A program made the position numbers and the translations under genes. Shown here in pieces: positions 1 to 7,537 of a stretch of 8,633 bases of DNA. The stretch comes from JAJRXG01 sp964640065. GTDB taxonomy: Bacteria; Bacteroidota; Bacteroidia; Chitinophagales; Saprospiraceae. The stretch's first letter is position 1. Each line of letters opens with the position of its first letter. The notes below the pieces were generated by a model. It did no database searches. It was given only the letters and a program-made list of their open reading frames with translations, and had not been told where the DNA came from. The stretch is taken from positions 1-8,633 of the forward strand of contig CAZXIE010000141.1 in assembly GCA_964640065.1 (NCBI GenBank), read 5' to 3'.

Positions 1-90
1 TATATATATAGTCAGAGTTGAAGTAGATAATGACATCTACGTCGGGAAAATAATTAAGACTCAATAAGTGGGGGATACAATTACAAAATA

Positions 91-115
91 AGCCTCGGCT
101 AATGATCTAGTAGCA
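91..115 (-). terminator. Weak possible terminator after the PL6 lyase gene
   Basis: Starting 16 nt past the lyase stop on the minus strand is a short palindrome (AGCCGAGGCT, 91-100), followed by TATTTTG. The stem is only 3-4 bp with a tiny loop, so it would be a poor intrinsic terminator. Nothing better is seen between the gene end and the window edge. A second small inverted repeat lies further on (GTAGAT at 23-28 and ATCTAC at 35-40, 6-nt loop), without a T-run. Confidence 0.2.
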
Positions 116-1816
116 CTAAAATTTAACCAACTTTATCGTTTTTCTAAGTGAGACAACTGCTCCCTGTCTCCCTACCACATCAACGAAATAAATCCCATCT
201 GGCAGATCTGCAAGATGCTCAGTGAGCTTGATCTTTCCATGGAATCCTTTTTCTTGATAGATGGACCTAACTGACCGTCCATCTATATCCAAAAGCGAAA
301 CTCTTACGTCTAGAGATGCTTCACTTGCTAGTGTCACTTCCACTACATCTCTTGATGGATTAGGAAATACGTCTACCAGCAGAGTACTCCCAATCTCAGC
401 TTCATCTGTATCTGTAGCAATAGATGTATTATAACTGGGGCCAGTATTCTCTTCAGTAGCAAAAGGCTGTATAGGTGTGTCATGCGGATACTCACTACAG
501 CCTAGATCCTTTGCACTGTTGTCTACAGGACGGGCTTCCTTCATGATATCAAGCTCGACATCTATGTCGATCTCAATGCCCTCAAAACTAGGAAGCGGAT
601 CAAAGCGATCTGTAGCGGCATCGATGGCTGGACTACCAGCTCCGATACTAAAGAAGCCTCCATTATTTTCTTCTAGTTGTGGATCCATCATCTCGATACC
701 ATCTGGTGTAGCTATGCCAAGGTCGCCGATCGCCATATTACCAAACCAAGTTTCTGTGCCAGTCGGGTCACTAAATAAGTCATCATCCGGAGCCGAAAAA
801 ATATTGTTAGAGAAAGTAACATTGGTCGGTTCGTCACTGCCACTTCCTCCTAGTCTAACATCGGCGCAATCATGGATCAGATTGAAAGCAATATTGATAT
901 TATCAAGTGGATCGGAGTCATCATTCTGAAGTATGATGGGTCGATCGTCAAGGTCATAAAAGTAGTTGTTGTAGATATAGTGATTCTGTCCTTCGCGTAT
1001 TCTTACACCTCCCTTTCCATTCAGGAAGAAATTACTGTAGATGATATTATCAGATCCATGACGAAGCACTAACTCGGCCAGTGGATTATCTTCAAAAGTG
1101 TTATACCTGTAGATGTTTTCACCAGCCTTACTTGAGATGATCTCACCGTCGCCATTACATCTAGTGAAGTAGCAATACTCGACCACGGTCCTACTCGGCC
1201 GCTCTGCTTGACTGCTAACTCCTATACGGATGGGTTCGATGCCTAGATCATTACCCGTACCATCAAAGTTTTTAAAAGAGCAGAATTGGATCTTATGAAA
1301 ACCTGGGTGATCCCTACTAACTAGGACTGAAAGTATATTCTGATCAGCTAGGTTGAGCCGATTCTCAAAGTTGCAGTAAGTCACATCTACGAATTGGCTT
1401 TCCTCACGGATACGCAGATACTTAAAGCATGTATAGGCGCGCATGTTGACCTCATTAAAGTGGATGCGACTGCCTCTGATATTGACGATATCCCTTGTAC
1501 CGATATCACCTTCTATATACTGGAAGCCTTGAAAGGTCATATCATCTCCATCCAACTCCGCATATGAACGACCACTAAATATGGTTTCACCTAGGTTCCT
1601 AGCTGCGACATATAAACCGTCTTTATCAACTTCCATGAGGATGTCGAAGTAGAGACCATCTTCCCAGATGATAGAATCACCTGCCACAGCACTATCATGA
1701 GCTTCATCAAAACTGTTCTGAGAATCAACAAAAAATGTCTCTGCTGAAAGCCCCAATCCGCTCAAGAGGATAATACTTAAGAGGCTTAAAAATTTCAAAA
1801 CGTTCTGATGTGTCAT
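116..1816 (-). CDS. Secreted PL6-like polysaccharide lyase (chondroitinase B/alginate lyase family) with T9SS sorting domain
   Basis: 566 aa, ATG start, TAG stop. Residues 1-25 form a signal peptide (probable cut LSA|ET). Residues about 26-445 read as a right-handed beta-helix of the chondroitinase B/PL6 type. The family core is visible: EIISSK (225-230), NTF (239-241), LRHG (251-254), GVRIREG (270-276) and NNYF (283-286). By alignment from memory with chondroitinase B, K230 and R252 are the catalytic Lys/Arg and E225 a Ca2+ ligand; the other Glu ligand is Asp here (D223). PL6 enzymes cleave alginate or dermatan sulfate by beta-elimination; which substrate applies here is not readable. Residues about 480-566 are a T9SS type A tail (VFPNPS at 483-488, GR at 513-514, LPDGIYFV at 538-545), so the mature protein should be exported through the outer membrane. 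It lies 56 bp downstream of mazG on the same strand, with no other polysaccharide-utilisation genes in view. The fold and tail are secure, the activity less so. Confidence 0.85.
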   Translation of the reverse strand: MTHQNVLKFLSLLSIILLSGLGLSAETFFVDSQNSFDEAHDSAVAGDSIIWEDGLYFDILMEVDKDGLYVAARNLGETIFSGRSYAELDGDDMTFQGFQYIEGDIGTRDIVNIRGSRIHFNEVNMRAYTCFKYLRIREESQFVDVTYCNFENRLNLADQNILSVLVSRDHPGFHKIQFCSFKNFDGTGNDLGIEPIRIGVSSQAERPSRTVVEYCYFTRCNGDGEIISSKAGENIYRYNTFEDNPLAELVLRHGSDNIIYSNFFLNGKGGVRIREGQNHYIYNNYFYDLDDRPIILQNDDSDPLDNINIAFNLIHDCADVRLGGSGSDEPTNVTFSNNIFSAPDDDLFSDPTGTETWFGNMAIGDLGIATPDGIEMMDPQLEENNGGFFSIGAGSPAIDAATDRFDPLPSFEGIEIDIDVELDIMKEARPVDNSAKDLGCSEYPHDTPIQPFATEENTGPSYNTSIATDTDEAEIGSTLLVDVFPNPSRDVVEVTLASEASLDVRVSLLDIDGRSVRSIYQEKGFHGKIKLTEHLADLPDGIYFVDVVGRQGAVVSLRKTIKLVKF

Positions 1817-1872
1817 ACCTTATTGCTGATCTATTACAATCTATATACCTATACTTTCAAAAGTTACGCCAG

Positions 1873-2637
1873 TTACTCCTTCGTCTTCGCCTCATCCCAC
1901 AGTGTATCCATCTCCTGAAGAGTCATCTCTGTGAGCGGCTTTGTACTCGTTTCTTCTATATACTCGATCCGAGACTTGAACTTTCGATTAGTCAAGTCCA
2001 ATGCGCGATTAGCATCGACTCCAAGGTGCCGGGCATAGTTGATAAACGAAAATAAAACATCTCCAAACTCCTCAGTAATCTTCTCCTCATCCTTTTGCAC
2101 CATACTCTCCTTGAACTCGCCTATCTCCTCTTCGACTTTCGCCCAGACATCATCGATATTATCCCATTCAAATCCCACTTGAGCAGCTTTCTCTTGCATT
2201 CGCTGAGCTTTGATGAGCGCCGGAAGAGCATTAGGTACCCCTTGTAACACTGACCGCTTTCCTTCAGACATCTTGATGCGCTCCCAGTTTTGCTTTACTT
2301 CTTCATCATCCTTCACCTCTACACTTCCGTAAATGTGGGGATGACGCCGGATCAGCTTATCACATACAGCATGTAGAGCATCACCGATATCAAAGGCACC
2401 TTTCTCATCACCGATCTTCGCATAGAATACTGCGTGCAAGAGCAAATCTCCAAGTTCTTCTTTTACATTTTGGAGATCGTCCTCTTCTATGGCATCGACT
2501 AGTTCGTAGGTTTCCTCTACAGTAAGAGACGCCAATGTCTGCATCGTTTGCTTGCGATCCCAAGGACAACCTTCACGAAGCTCATCCATAATCGTTAATA
2601 ATCGTCCAAAAGCTTCTTTCTTATCTTCTATCGTCAC
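1873..2637 (-). CDS. mazG: Nucleoside triphosphate pyrophosphohydrolase MazG
   Basis: 254 aa, close to E. coli MazG (about 263 aa). It hydrolyses (d)NTPs to NMP and pyrophosphate in the cytoplasm, a house-cleaning role that also affects (p)ppGpp responses in E. coli. Both tandem MazG domains are intact. The first has CPWD (24-27), EETYE (41-45) and EELGD (60-64); the second has EEEIGE (169-174) and EEFGD (189-193). These are the EExxE...ExxD Mg2+-binding sets. The start is GTG at 2637-2635: the frame upstream runs to a TGA at 2709-2707 without any ATG, GTG or TTG, and the next internal ATG (M17) would remove conserved sequence before CPWD. The gene is divergent from the 70-aa membrane protein gene and is followed by the PL6 lyase gene on the same strand. 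Confidence 0.95.
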   Translation of the reverse strand: MTIEDKKEAFGRLLTIMDELREGCPWDRKQTMQTLASLTVEETYELVDAIEEDDLQNVKEELGDLLLHAVFYAKIGDEKGAFDIGDALHAVCDKLIRRHPHIYGSVEVKDDEEVKQNWERIKMSEGKRSVLQGVPNALPALIKAQRMQEKAAQVGFEWDNIDDVWAKVEEEIGEFKESMVQKDEEKITEEFGDVLFSFINYARHLGVDANRALDLTNRKFKSRIEYIEETSTKPLTEMTLQEMDTLWDEAKTKE

Positions 2638-2744
2638 AGCTGAGATGTATGTATGATGTCTACAAATATCTAAAGTAAAGTTAATATGTAAAGGGTATGG
2701 ATCTATTCAACTTATAAGAATACTTTTGTGTTACATTTATTATT
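2638..2744. other. Divergent intergenic region between mazG and the deacetylase/symporter operon
   Basis: 107 bp, AT-rich, which must carry promoters for both directions. On the plus strand an exact TAnnTTTG element is present (listed separately). No exact CAAAnnTA (its minus-strand form) was found facing mazG. No operator-like palindrome stands out. Confidence 0.5.
2721..2728 (+). promoter_or_regulatory. Candidate Bacteroidota -7 promoter element (TAnnTTTG)
   Basis: TACTTTTG matches the Bacteroidota sigma-A -7 consensus TAnnTTTG exactly and lies 16 nt before the ATG of the 70-aa protein, implying a 5' UTR of only about 10 nt. A clear TTG/TTTG -33 partner is not seen at the usual distance, which lowers confidence. 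Confidence 0.4.
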
Positions 2745-2957
2745 ATGGGGTCATTTTTATCTACACTCTTGATCGTCTTTGTTGTCTTTGGCATATCATT
2801 CATGATGATCAATATCAGGCACATTGTTACAGGCAAGGAGTTCCGAGGTACATGTGCTACTAATAATCCGATGATAAAAAAGAACCTGGGAGAATGCTCC
2901 CTTTGTGGCAAAAAGCCCGACGAACAATGCCAGATGCCTGATGTTGCTAAAGCATAA
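2745..2957 (+). CDS. Small NqrM-like (DUF539-like) cysteine-rich membrane protein
   Basis: 70 aa. One N-terminal hydrophobic segment (about residues 4-23) is followed by a polar domain with four cysteines, C37, C51, C54 and C62 (C-x13-C-x2-C-x7-C). The layout, including GTC (35-37) and CSLCGKKPDEQC (51-62), resembles NqrM (formerly DUF539), which is needed to mature the iron centre of Na+-translocating NADH:quinone reductase. Short Bacteroidota proteins of this type are often annotated only as 'membrane or secreted protein'. No nqr genes are in the window, so a role in Nqr assembly is inferred by resemblance. The gene is first of a probable operon, 30 bp ahead of the PIG-L deacetylase. ATG start with no Shine-Dalgarno, as usual for the phylum. 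Real gene: confident; function: tentative. Confidence 0.75.
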   Translation: MGSFLSTLLIVFVVFGISFMMINIRHIVTGKEFRGTCATNNPMIKKNLGECSLCGKKPDEQCQMPDVAKA

Positions 2958-2987
2958 TCATCAGTCATTATATCTAAAGCAGAATCC

Positions 2988-5540
2988 ATGAGATCTACAT
3001 TACTTATCCTTTGCATCATAGCTAGCCTATGCATGCCCAACGAAGCTATTTCTCAGCGCCCAAAAGACATGAGCAGTGCTGATATCTACAACGCTCTTCA
3101 GAAACTCAACACTGTCGGTACAGTACTCTATATAGCTGCGCATCCTGATGATGAAAACACAAGGATGATATCCTACTTCGCCAATGAGCGAAAAGTAAGG
3201 ACAGCTTATCTCTCACTGACGCGAGGTGATGGAGGACAAAATTTGATAGGCACTCAGATATGGGAGCAACTCGGACTTATAAGAACTAACGAATTGCTAC
3301 AAGCAAGATCCGTAGATGGTGGTCAACAGTTCTTTACTAGAGCAAATGACTTTGGCTACTCAAAACATCCTGATGAAACCCTAGCTTTCTGGGATAAAGA
3401 TGAGGTCATGCATGACGTCATCAAGGTGATCAGATCATTCAAACCAGACATAATTGTTAATAGATTTGATCATAGAACACCGGGAAGGACACATGGACAC
3501 CATACGAGCTCCGCGATGCTTTCTGTTGAAGCTTTTGACCTTGCTGGTGATGAGTCTTACCTACAAGATCGGCTGTCTCATCTAGATCCTTGGCAACCTG
3601 AGAGGGTGTTTTTTAATACATCATGGTGGTTTTATGGTGGAAGAGACAAATTTGCGAAAGCGGACAAGTCCAACTTATATGCAGTAGACGCTGGTGTATA
3701 CTACCCCACTCGAGGCATCTCTAATACTGAGATAGCGGCTAGAAGTAGATCTATGCACAAGAGCCAAGGCTTCGGTTCTACTGGCACAAGAGGGACTCAG
3801 ATCGAGTATGTAGAGCTCCTCAAGGGGAGTTCACCAACAAGTAAGGAAGACCCCCTAAGCGGCATAGACGTCACGTGGAATCGACTTAAAGGAGGTGCTG
3901 CCATCGGCACTAAGATAGAAGCGATACTTGATGATTTTGACTATGCAAAACCATCTTCTCACATCCCCGCTCTTGTAGATATCTATAAGTCTATAGACAA
4001 CATAGAAGATGATCACTGGCGACAGATCAAGCAACAAGAAGTGGCGGATCTGATACAAGCTTGCACTGGCCTTTATCTCGAAGTGAGAGCTGAGCAAAGC
4101 CAACTCGTGCATGGAGAGAATGTAACACTTCACGTAGAAGCTACTAACCGAAGTGACTACCCTATCCATCTTTCCAAGATACATGTGAGCGATGGTACGA
4201 TCATGCATGTAGATACTACACTCGATGCTAATGCAGCTCTCAATACTGAACTCAATCTTGCTGTGTCTCAGTTCCAATCTTATACTAATCCGTATTGGTT
4301 GAATAAGAAAGGATCACTCGGCATGTATCATGTGGGCGATCCGCTTATGATTAATAAACCAGTATCACCTGCAGCCTATCAAGCTAGCTTTGATATGGAG
4401 GTCGATGGTGTTGAGATGTCTTTAGATCGCGATGTTATATATAAGTATACAGATCCTGTAGATGGAGAAGTCTATAAGCCAGTGCACGTCGTACCTGATG
4501 TCTCTTTGAGCTTTACCGATCCTGTCTATATATTATCAGGCAACTCTTCCAGAAGCGTAACTGTAGAAATCAAGTCCTACAAAGATGATCTCCGTGGCAA
4601 ACTAAGTATATGTCGTCCTGAAGGATGGACGGCCACACCAGAAGAGATAGATATCAACATGAAGTATAGAGGTGAAAAGCAAAGTGTCACCTTTGAACTA
4701 GAAGGCCCTACGGGTGCGAGCTCAGGACTCATAACACCTTTGCTCACAAGCGCTGAACAAGCTGATAAGGTCTATGATAGAGTAGTGACAGAGATCAACT
4801 ATGATCATATCCCAGATCAAATCATTATCCAACCATCTGAAGCCAAGGTTGAAAAGATAGATCTCGCACCAGCCAAAGGAAAAATCGCCTATGTAGCTGG
4901 TGCTGGAGATAAGGTGGCTAGCAGCTTGCGACAGATCGGATATAATATCACGGACATCGGTGTAAACGATATTACAGCTACGACGCTAGCTAATTATGAT
5001 GTAGTAGTCCTCGGCATAAGAGCTTATAACGTCCATAGAGATCTCTTCCTGAAGAAAGACATCCTCATGGACTTCATGACTGATGGCGGAACACTTATCG
5101 TACAATACACCACAAGTCGACGAATCAAGGGCGATGACATCGCTCCTTACCCGATGGAATTATCTCGAGATCGAGTTACGGATGAATTTGCAGAAGTAAA
5201 GTTCGAGATACCTAATCATCCAGTCCTTAACTATCCTAATAAGATAACATCTAAGGACTTTGAAGGATGGGTACAAGAACGAGGATTGTACTTTTCTAAT
5301 AATTGGGACGACCGATACGAGACACCACTTTCATGTCATGACAAAGATGAGCCAGCTCGTCTTGGAGGTATGCTAGTAGCAGAAGTCGGCAAAGGTCATT
5401 ACATCTATACAGGCTACTCCTACTTTAGAGAGTTGCCTGCAGGAGTACCTGGCGCCTTCCGTCTTTTTGCTAATATGCTCTCGATAGGACATGCTCCTGC
5501 TTCTTCTAATTCATCTACATCAACAGGTAGTAATGAATAG
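2988..5540 (+). CDS. Secreted multidomain PIG-L/LmbE-family deacetylase
   Basis: 850 aa. Residues 1-22 are a signal peptide (probable cut near AIS|QR), so it should act outside the cytoplasmic membrane, unlike the cytoplasmic MshB/BshB relatives. The PIG-L domain spans about 43-290, with AHPDDE at 51-56 and THGHH at 168-172. By analogy with MshB, H52, D55 and H172 bind Zn2+, D54 is the general base and H169 the second catalytic His. Family members remove acetyl groups from GlcNAc-containing molecules; the substrate here is unknown. Residues about 360-600 look like beta-sandwich modules, the second (500-600) similar to NEW3-type domains. Residues about 630-830 look like a Rossmann-type, class I glutamine-amidotransferase-like domain (GKIAYVAGAGD at 631-641, DVVVLGIRAYN at 671-681), with no obvious catalytic Cys triad. 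The tail after 836 is Ser/Thr/Asn-rich and low complexity. Its stop codon overlaps the start of the 44-aa gene, and an SSS symporter follows. Confidence 0.9.
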   Translation: MRSTLLILCIIASLCMPNEAISQRPKDMSSADIYNALQKLNTVGTVLYIAAHPDDENTRMISYFANERKVRTAYLSLTRGDGGQNLIGTQIWEQLGLIRTNELLQARSVDGGQQFFTRANDFGYSKHPDETLAFWDKDEVMHDVIKVIRSFKPDIIVNRFDHRTPGRTHGHHTSSAMLSVEAFDLAGDESYLQDRLSHLDPWQPERVFFNTSWWFYGGRDKFAKADKSNLYAVDAGVYYPTRGISNTEIAARSRSMHKSQGFGSTGTRGTQIEYVELLKGSSPTSKEDPLSGIDVTWNRLKGGAAIGTKIEAILDDFDYAKPSSHIPALVDIYKSIDNIEDDHWRQIKQQEVADLIQACTGLYLEVRAEQSQLVHGENVTLHVEATNRSDYPIHLSKIHVSDGTIMHVDTTLDANAALNTELNLAVSQFQSYTNPYWLNKKGSLGMYHVGDPLMINKPVSPAAYQASFDMEVDGVEMSLDRDVIYKYTDPVDGEVYKPVHVVPDVSLSFTDPVYILSGNSSRSVTVEIKSYKDDLRGKLSICRPEGWTATPEEIDINMKYRGEKQSVTFELEGPTGASSGLITPLLTSAEQADKVYDRVVTEINYDHIPDQIIIQPSEAKVEKIDLAPAKGKIAYVAGAGDKVASSLRQIGYNITDIGVNDITATTLANYDVVVLGIRAYNVHRDLFLKKDILMDFMTDGGTLIVQYTTSRRIKGDDIAPYPMELSRDRVTDEFAEVKFEIPNHPVLNYPNKITSKDFEGWVQERGLYFSNNWDDRYETPLSCHDKDEPARLGGMLVAEVGKGHYIYTGYSYFRELPAGVPGAFRLFANMLSIGHAPASSNSSTSTGSNE

Positions 5541-5667
5541 GGAAACCGAAAGCCTACAGGATCAGCCGCCTATCATGGGGACATGGAACAAGCTCTATAC
5601 TTTTGTTTTGGTGTTACATATATTCTTGATACTCGTGGTATATCTACTGTCTATCAAGTATACGTAG
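5533..5667 (+). CDS. 44-aa single-pass membrane protein between deacetylase and symporter
   Basis: Small ORF starting with ATG at 5533-5535 inside the last codons of the deacetylase gene (8-nt overlap, different frame) and ending with TAG at 5665-5667. The product is a polar N-terminus (residues 1-13, starting MNRETESLQDQPP), a W-x-x-L-Y entry (W18, L21, Y22), one hydrophobic helix (about 21-40) and a short basic end (IKYT). It has the look of a real tiny membrane protein rather than chance: a clean amphipathic-to-hydrophobic layout, stop/start overlap suggesting translational coupling, and a position just upstream of an SSS transporter. Several SSS transporters have small membrane partners encoded next to them (YjcH with ActP, YhdT with PanF), so an accessory-subunit role is a reasonable inference, not shown. 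No known family is recognised with certainty. Confidence 0.7.
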   Translation: MNRETESLQDQPPIMGTWNKLYTFVLVLHIFLILVVYLLSIKYT

Positions 5668-5713
5668 AGTCAGATATGAACGAACCCAATTCAAGCATTA
5701 ATCAAATCACTAC

Positions 5714-7438
5714 ATGAGCACTATCGACTGGATAGTTATGCTGGGCACTTTGGCCTTCATAGTCATTTATGGATTATGGAAAACACGCCATGTCAATAGC
5801 ACAGAAAGTTTCATACTTGGTGATCGCGGATTGAAGTGGTATACGATAGGTCTCTCTATCATGGCCACGCAAGCAAGCGCCATTACGTTTTTGAGTACAC
5901 CCGGACAAGCCTTTGACGATGGGATGGGATTTGCCCAGTTTTACTTTGGGTTACCGATTGCGATGGTTCTGCTTTGTGTATTTGTCTTACCTATCTACTA
6001 TCGACTCAAGGTCTATACTGCATACGAATACTTAGAGCAAAGATTTGATGTAAGAGTACGGATGTTAACCGCCTTTCTCTTTCTACTGGGTCGTGGACTA
6101 GCAGCAGGAATTACGATCTATGCCCCAGCCATCATCTTATCAGTTATACTTGGCTGGTCGCTTTGGACCACCATCTTGTTTTTAGGCATAGTCGTGATAG
6201 CCTATACCATGTTTGGTGGCACCACTGCAGTGAGTCAAACACAAAAGCAACAGATGATCATCATACTTGGTGGCTTAGTAGCAGCTTTCATAGTGCTTGT
6301 CTCTAAGTTTCCTATGGACATCTCTGTCAGTGATGCTGTGAAAGTGGCTGGCAAGATGGGTAAGTTGGAGATCGTAGATCTCAAGTTTGACCCACACGAC
6401 AGGTATAATATATGGACGGCTCTCTTCGGAGGCACCTTTTTATTCCTAAGTTATTTTGGTACCGACCAAAGTCAGGTATCTCGCTATCTGTCGGGCAAGT
6501 CACTTACAGAAAGTAGACTAGGCTTACTCTTCAATGGCATCTTTAAAGTACCCATGCAGTTCATGATTCTTTTTGTAGGACTGATGGTCTTTATGTTTTA
6601 CCAGTTTGAAAAACCCCCGATTCACTTTAATCCTTCCAACGTCGAGGCTATCAGTAGTAACTCTGTCTATCAAGCAGAGTTTGACACATATCAAGCTGAT
6701 TATGATAAGGTCTTCATCGAAAAACAAACCGCTATCCGCAGTATGTTAACTGCGTTAGACAACGATAATGAAACCCAGGTAACCGCCATCAAAAGTCAAC
6801 TTGTAGCTCTTGACAGTCAAGATAAATTAATCCGCAGCCAAGTTGATGGCCTACTCTCTCGTGTCGAAGAAGAAAGTTCTGCGATGATTAAGATCGATAC
6901 TGATGACAGTGACTATGTCTTCATCACCTTCGTCATGCAACACCTGCCGATGGGCTTAGTCGGCCTCCTTCTAGCGGTCATCTTTAGTGCCGCTATGTCT
7001 TCTACTGCTTCTGAGTTAAACGCTCTCGCCTCATGTACAACGGTGGACTTCTATAGACGCTCACTCGGTGGACGGTCTGATAGTCATTATCTGAATGCGA
7101 CTAAGCTCTTTACATTGATGTGGGGTGGTGCTGCCCTCCTCTTTGCGGGATTTGCTTCGCTCTTTGAGAACCTGATTGAGTTCGTTAATATCATAGGCTC
7201 CCTCTTCTACGGCACGATCCTTGGCATCTTCATCATCGCATTTTTCTTTAAGCGTATCAAGTCTAATGCCACCCTGATCGCCGCTGTCATAGGTGAGATC
7301 GTCGTAGTGACTGTCTTCATACTTGACAAACAAGGCGTCGTAGATATCGCCTACCTCTGGCTCAACTTGATCGGTTGTGTTGTTGTCGTGGTTATCGGAT
7401 TGATTCTAGCTACTTTCCAGAAGAAAGCGGTGACGTAG
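5714..7438 (+). CDS. Sodium:solute symporter (SSS family)
   Basis: 574 aa, about 13 hydrophobic segments: near 5-22, 43-62, 74-94, 117-145, 148-167, 180-197, 232-248, 273-297, 401-427, 463-485, 488-511, 518-537 and 543-567. The family core is present: ATQASAITFLSTPGQA (51-66) in TM2, the GTDQSQVSRYL signature (249-259), and SAAMSSTASELNALAS (425-440), which corresponds to the Na2 sodium site with its Ser/Ser-Thr residues. It should couple Na+ influx to uptake of a small solute (sugar, amino sugar, sialic acid or carboxylate). A polar, helix-prone stretch of about 100 residues (298-400) sits between segments 8 and 9, predicted periplasmic from the vSGLT topology. It is the last gene of the probable operon, 46 bp after the 44-aa gene. 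Pairing with a secreted deacetylase suggests import of the deacetylated product; the substrate is not determinable. Confidence 0.93.
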   Translation: MSTIDWIVMLGTLAFIVIYGLWKTRHVNSTESFILGDRGLKWYTIGLSIMATQASAITFLSTPGQAFDDGMGFAQFYFGLPIAMVLLCVFVLPIYYRLKVYTAYEYLEQRFDVRVRMLTAFLFLLGRGLAAGITIYAPAIILSVILGWSLWTTILFLGIVVIAYTMFGGTTAVSQTQKQQMIIILGGLVAAFIVLVSKFPMDISVSDAVKVAGKMGKLEIVDLKFDPHDRYNIWTALFGGTFLFLSYFGTDQSQVSRYLSGKSLTESRLGLLFNGIFKVPMQFMILFVGLMVFMFYQFEKPPIHFNPSNVEAISSNSVYQAEFDTYQADYDKVFIEKQTAIRSMLTALDNDNETQVTAIKSQLVALDSQDKLIRSQVDGLLSRVEEESSAMIKIDTDDSDYVFITFVMQHLPMGLVGLLLAVIFSAAMSSTASELNALASCTTVDFYRRSLGGRSDSHYLNATKLFTLMWGGAALLFAGFASLFENLIEFVNIIGSLFYGTILGIFIIAFFFKRIKSNATLIAAVIGEIVVVTVFILDKQGVVDIAYLWLNLIGCVVVVVIGLILATFQKKAVT

Positions 7439-7537
7439 AAAAGCAGATTTCACTTTCGTAAATGTTATAATCCAATTTCTCACTTATCTAGGAACTATCC
7501 TCTAGCTGCTGACTGTTAACACATCATACTAATTAGC

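Noticed and set aside
1..10. Run of TA dinucleotides at the left edge
   Set aside because: Only five units at a cut edge; too short to call a repeat locus.
477..929. 150-codon plus-strand ORF opposite the lyase gene
   Set aside because: Antisense to a well-supported coding region; the Ser/Pro/Leu-rich product is typical of a shadow frame and has no recognisable domain.
1858..1866. TAACTTTTG on the minus strand between mazG and the lyase gene, considered as a lyase promoter
   Set aside because: The spacing in the element is one base too long for TAnnTTTG, and no -33 partner is seen.
2681..3040. 119-codon minus-strand ORF across the 70-aa gene
   Set aside because: Antisense to the four-cysteine protein, which has a family-like pattern; this one shows none.
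3855..4277. 140-codon minus-strand ORF inside the deacetylase gene
   Set aside because: Fully antisense to the intact PIG-L gene, with biased composition (His, Ser, Ile, Tyr) and no domain.
7061..7333. 90-codon minus-strand ORF inside the symporter
   Set aside because: Antisense shadow; highly charged translation typical of the complement of hydrophobic codons.
7466..7471. Perfect TATAAT box after the symporter
   Set aside because: Bacteroidota primary promoters use TAnnTTTG rather than TATAAT, and no TTGACA-like box lies at 16-18 nt.
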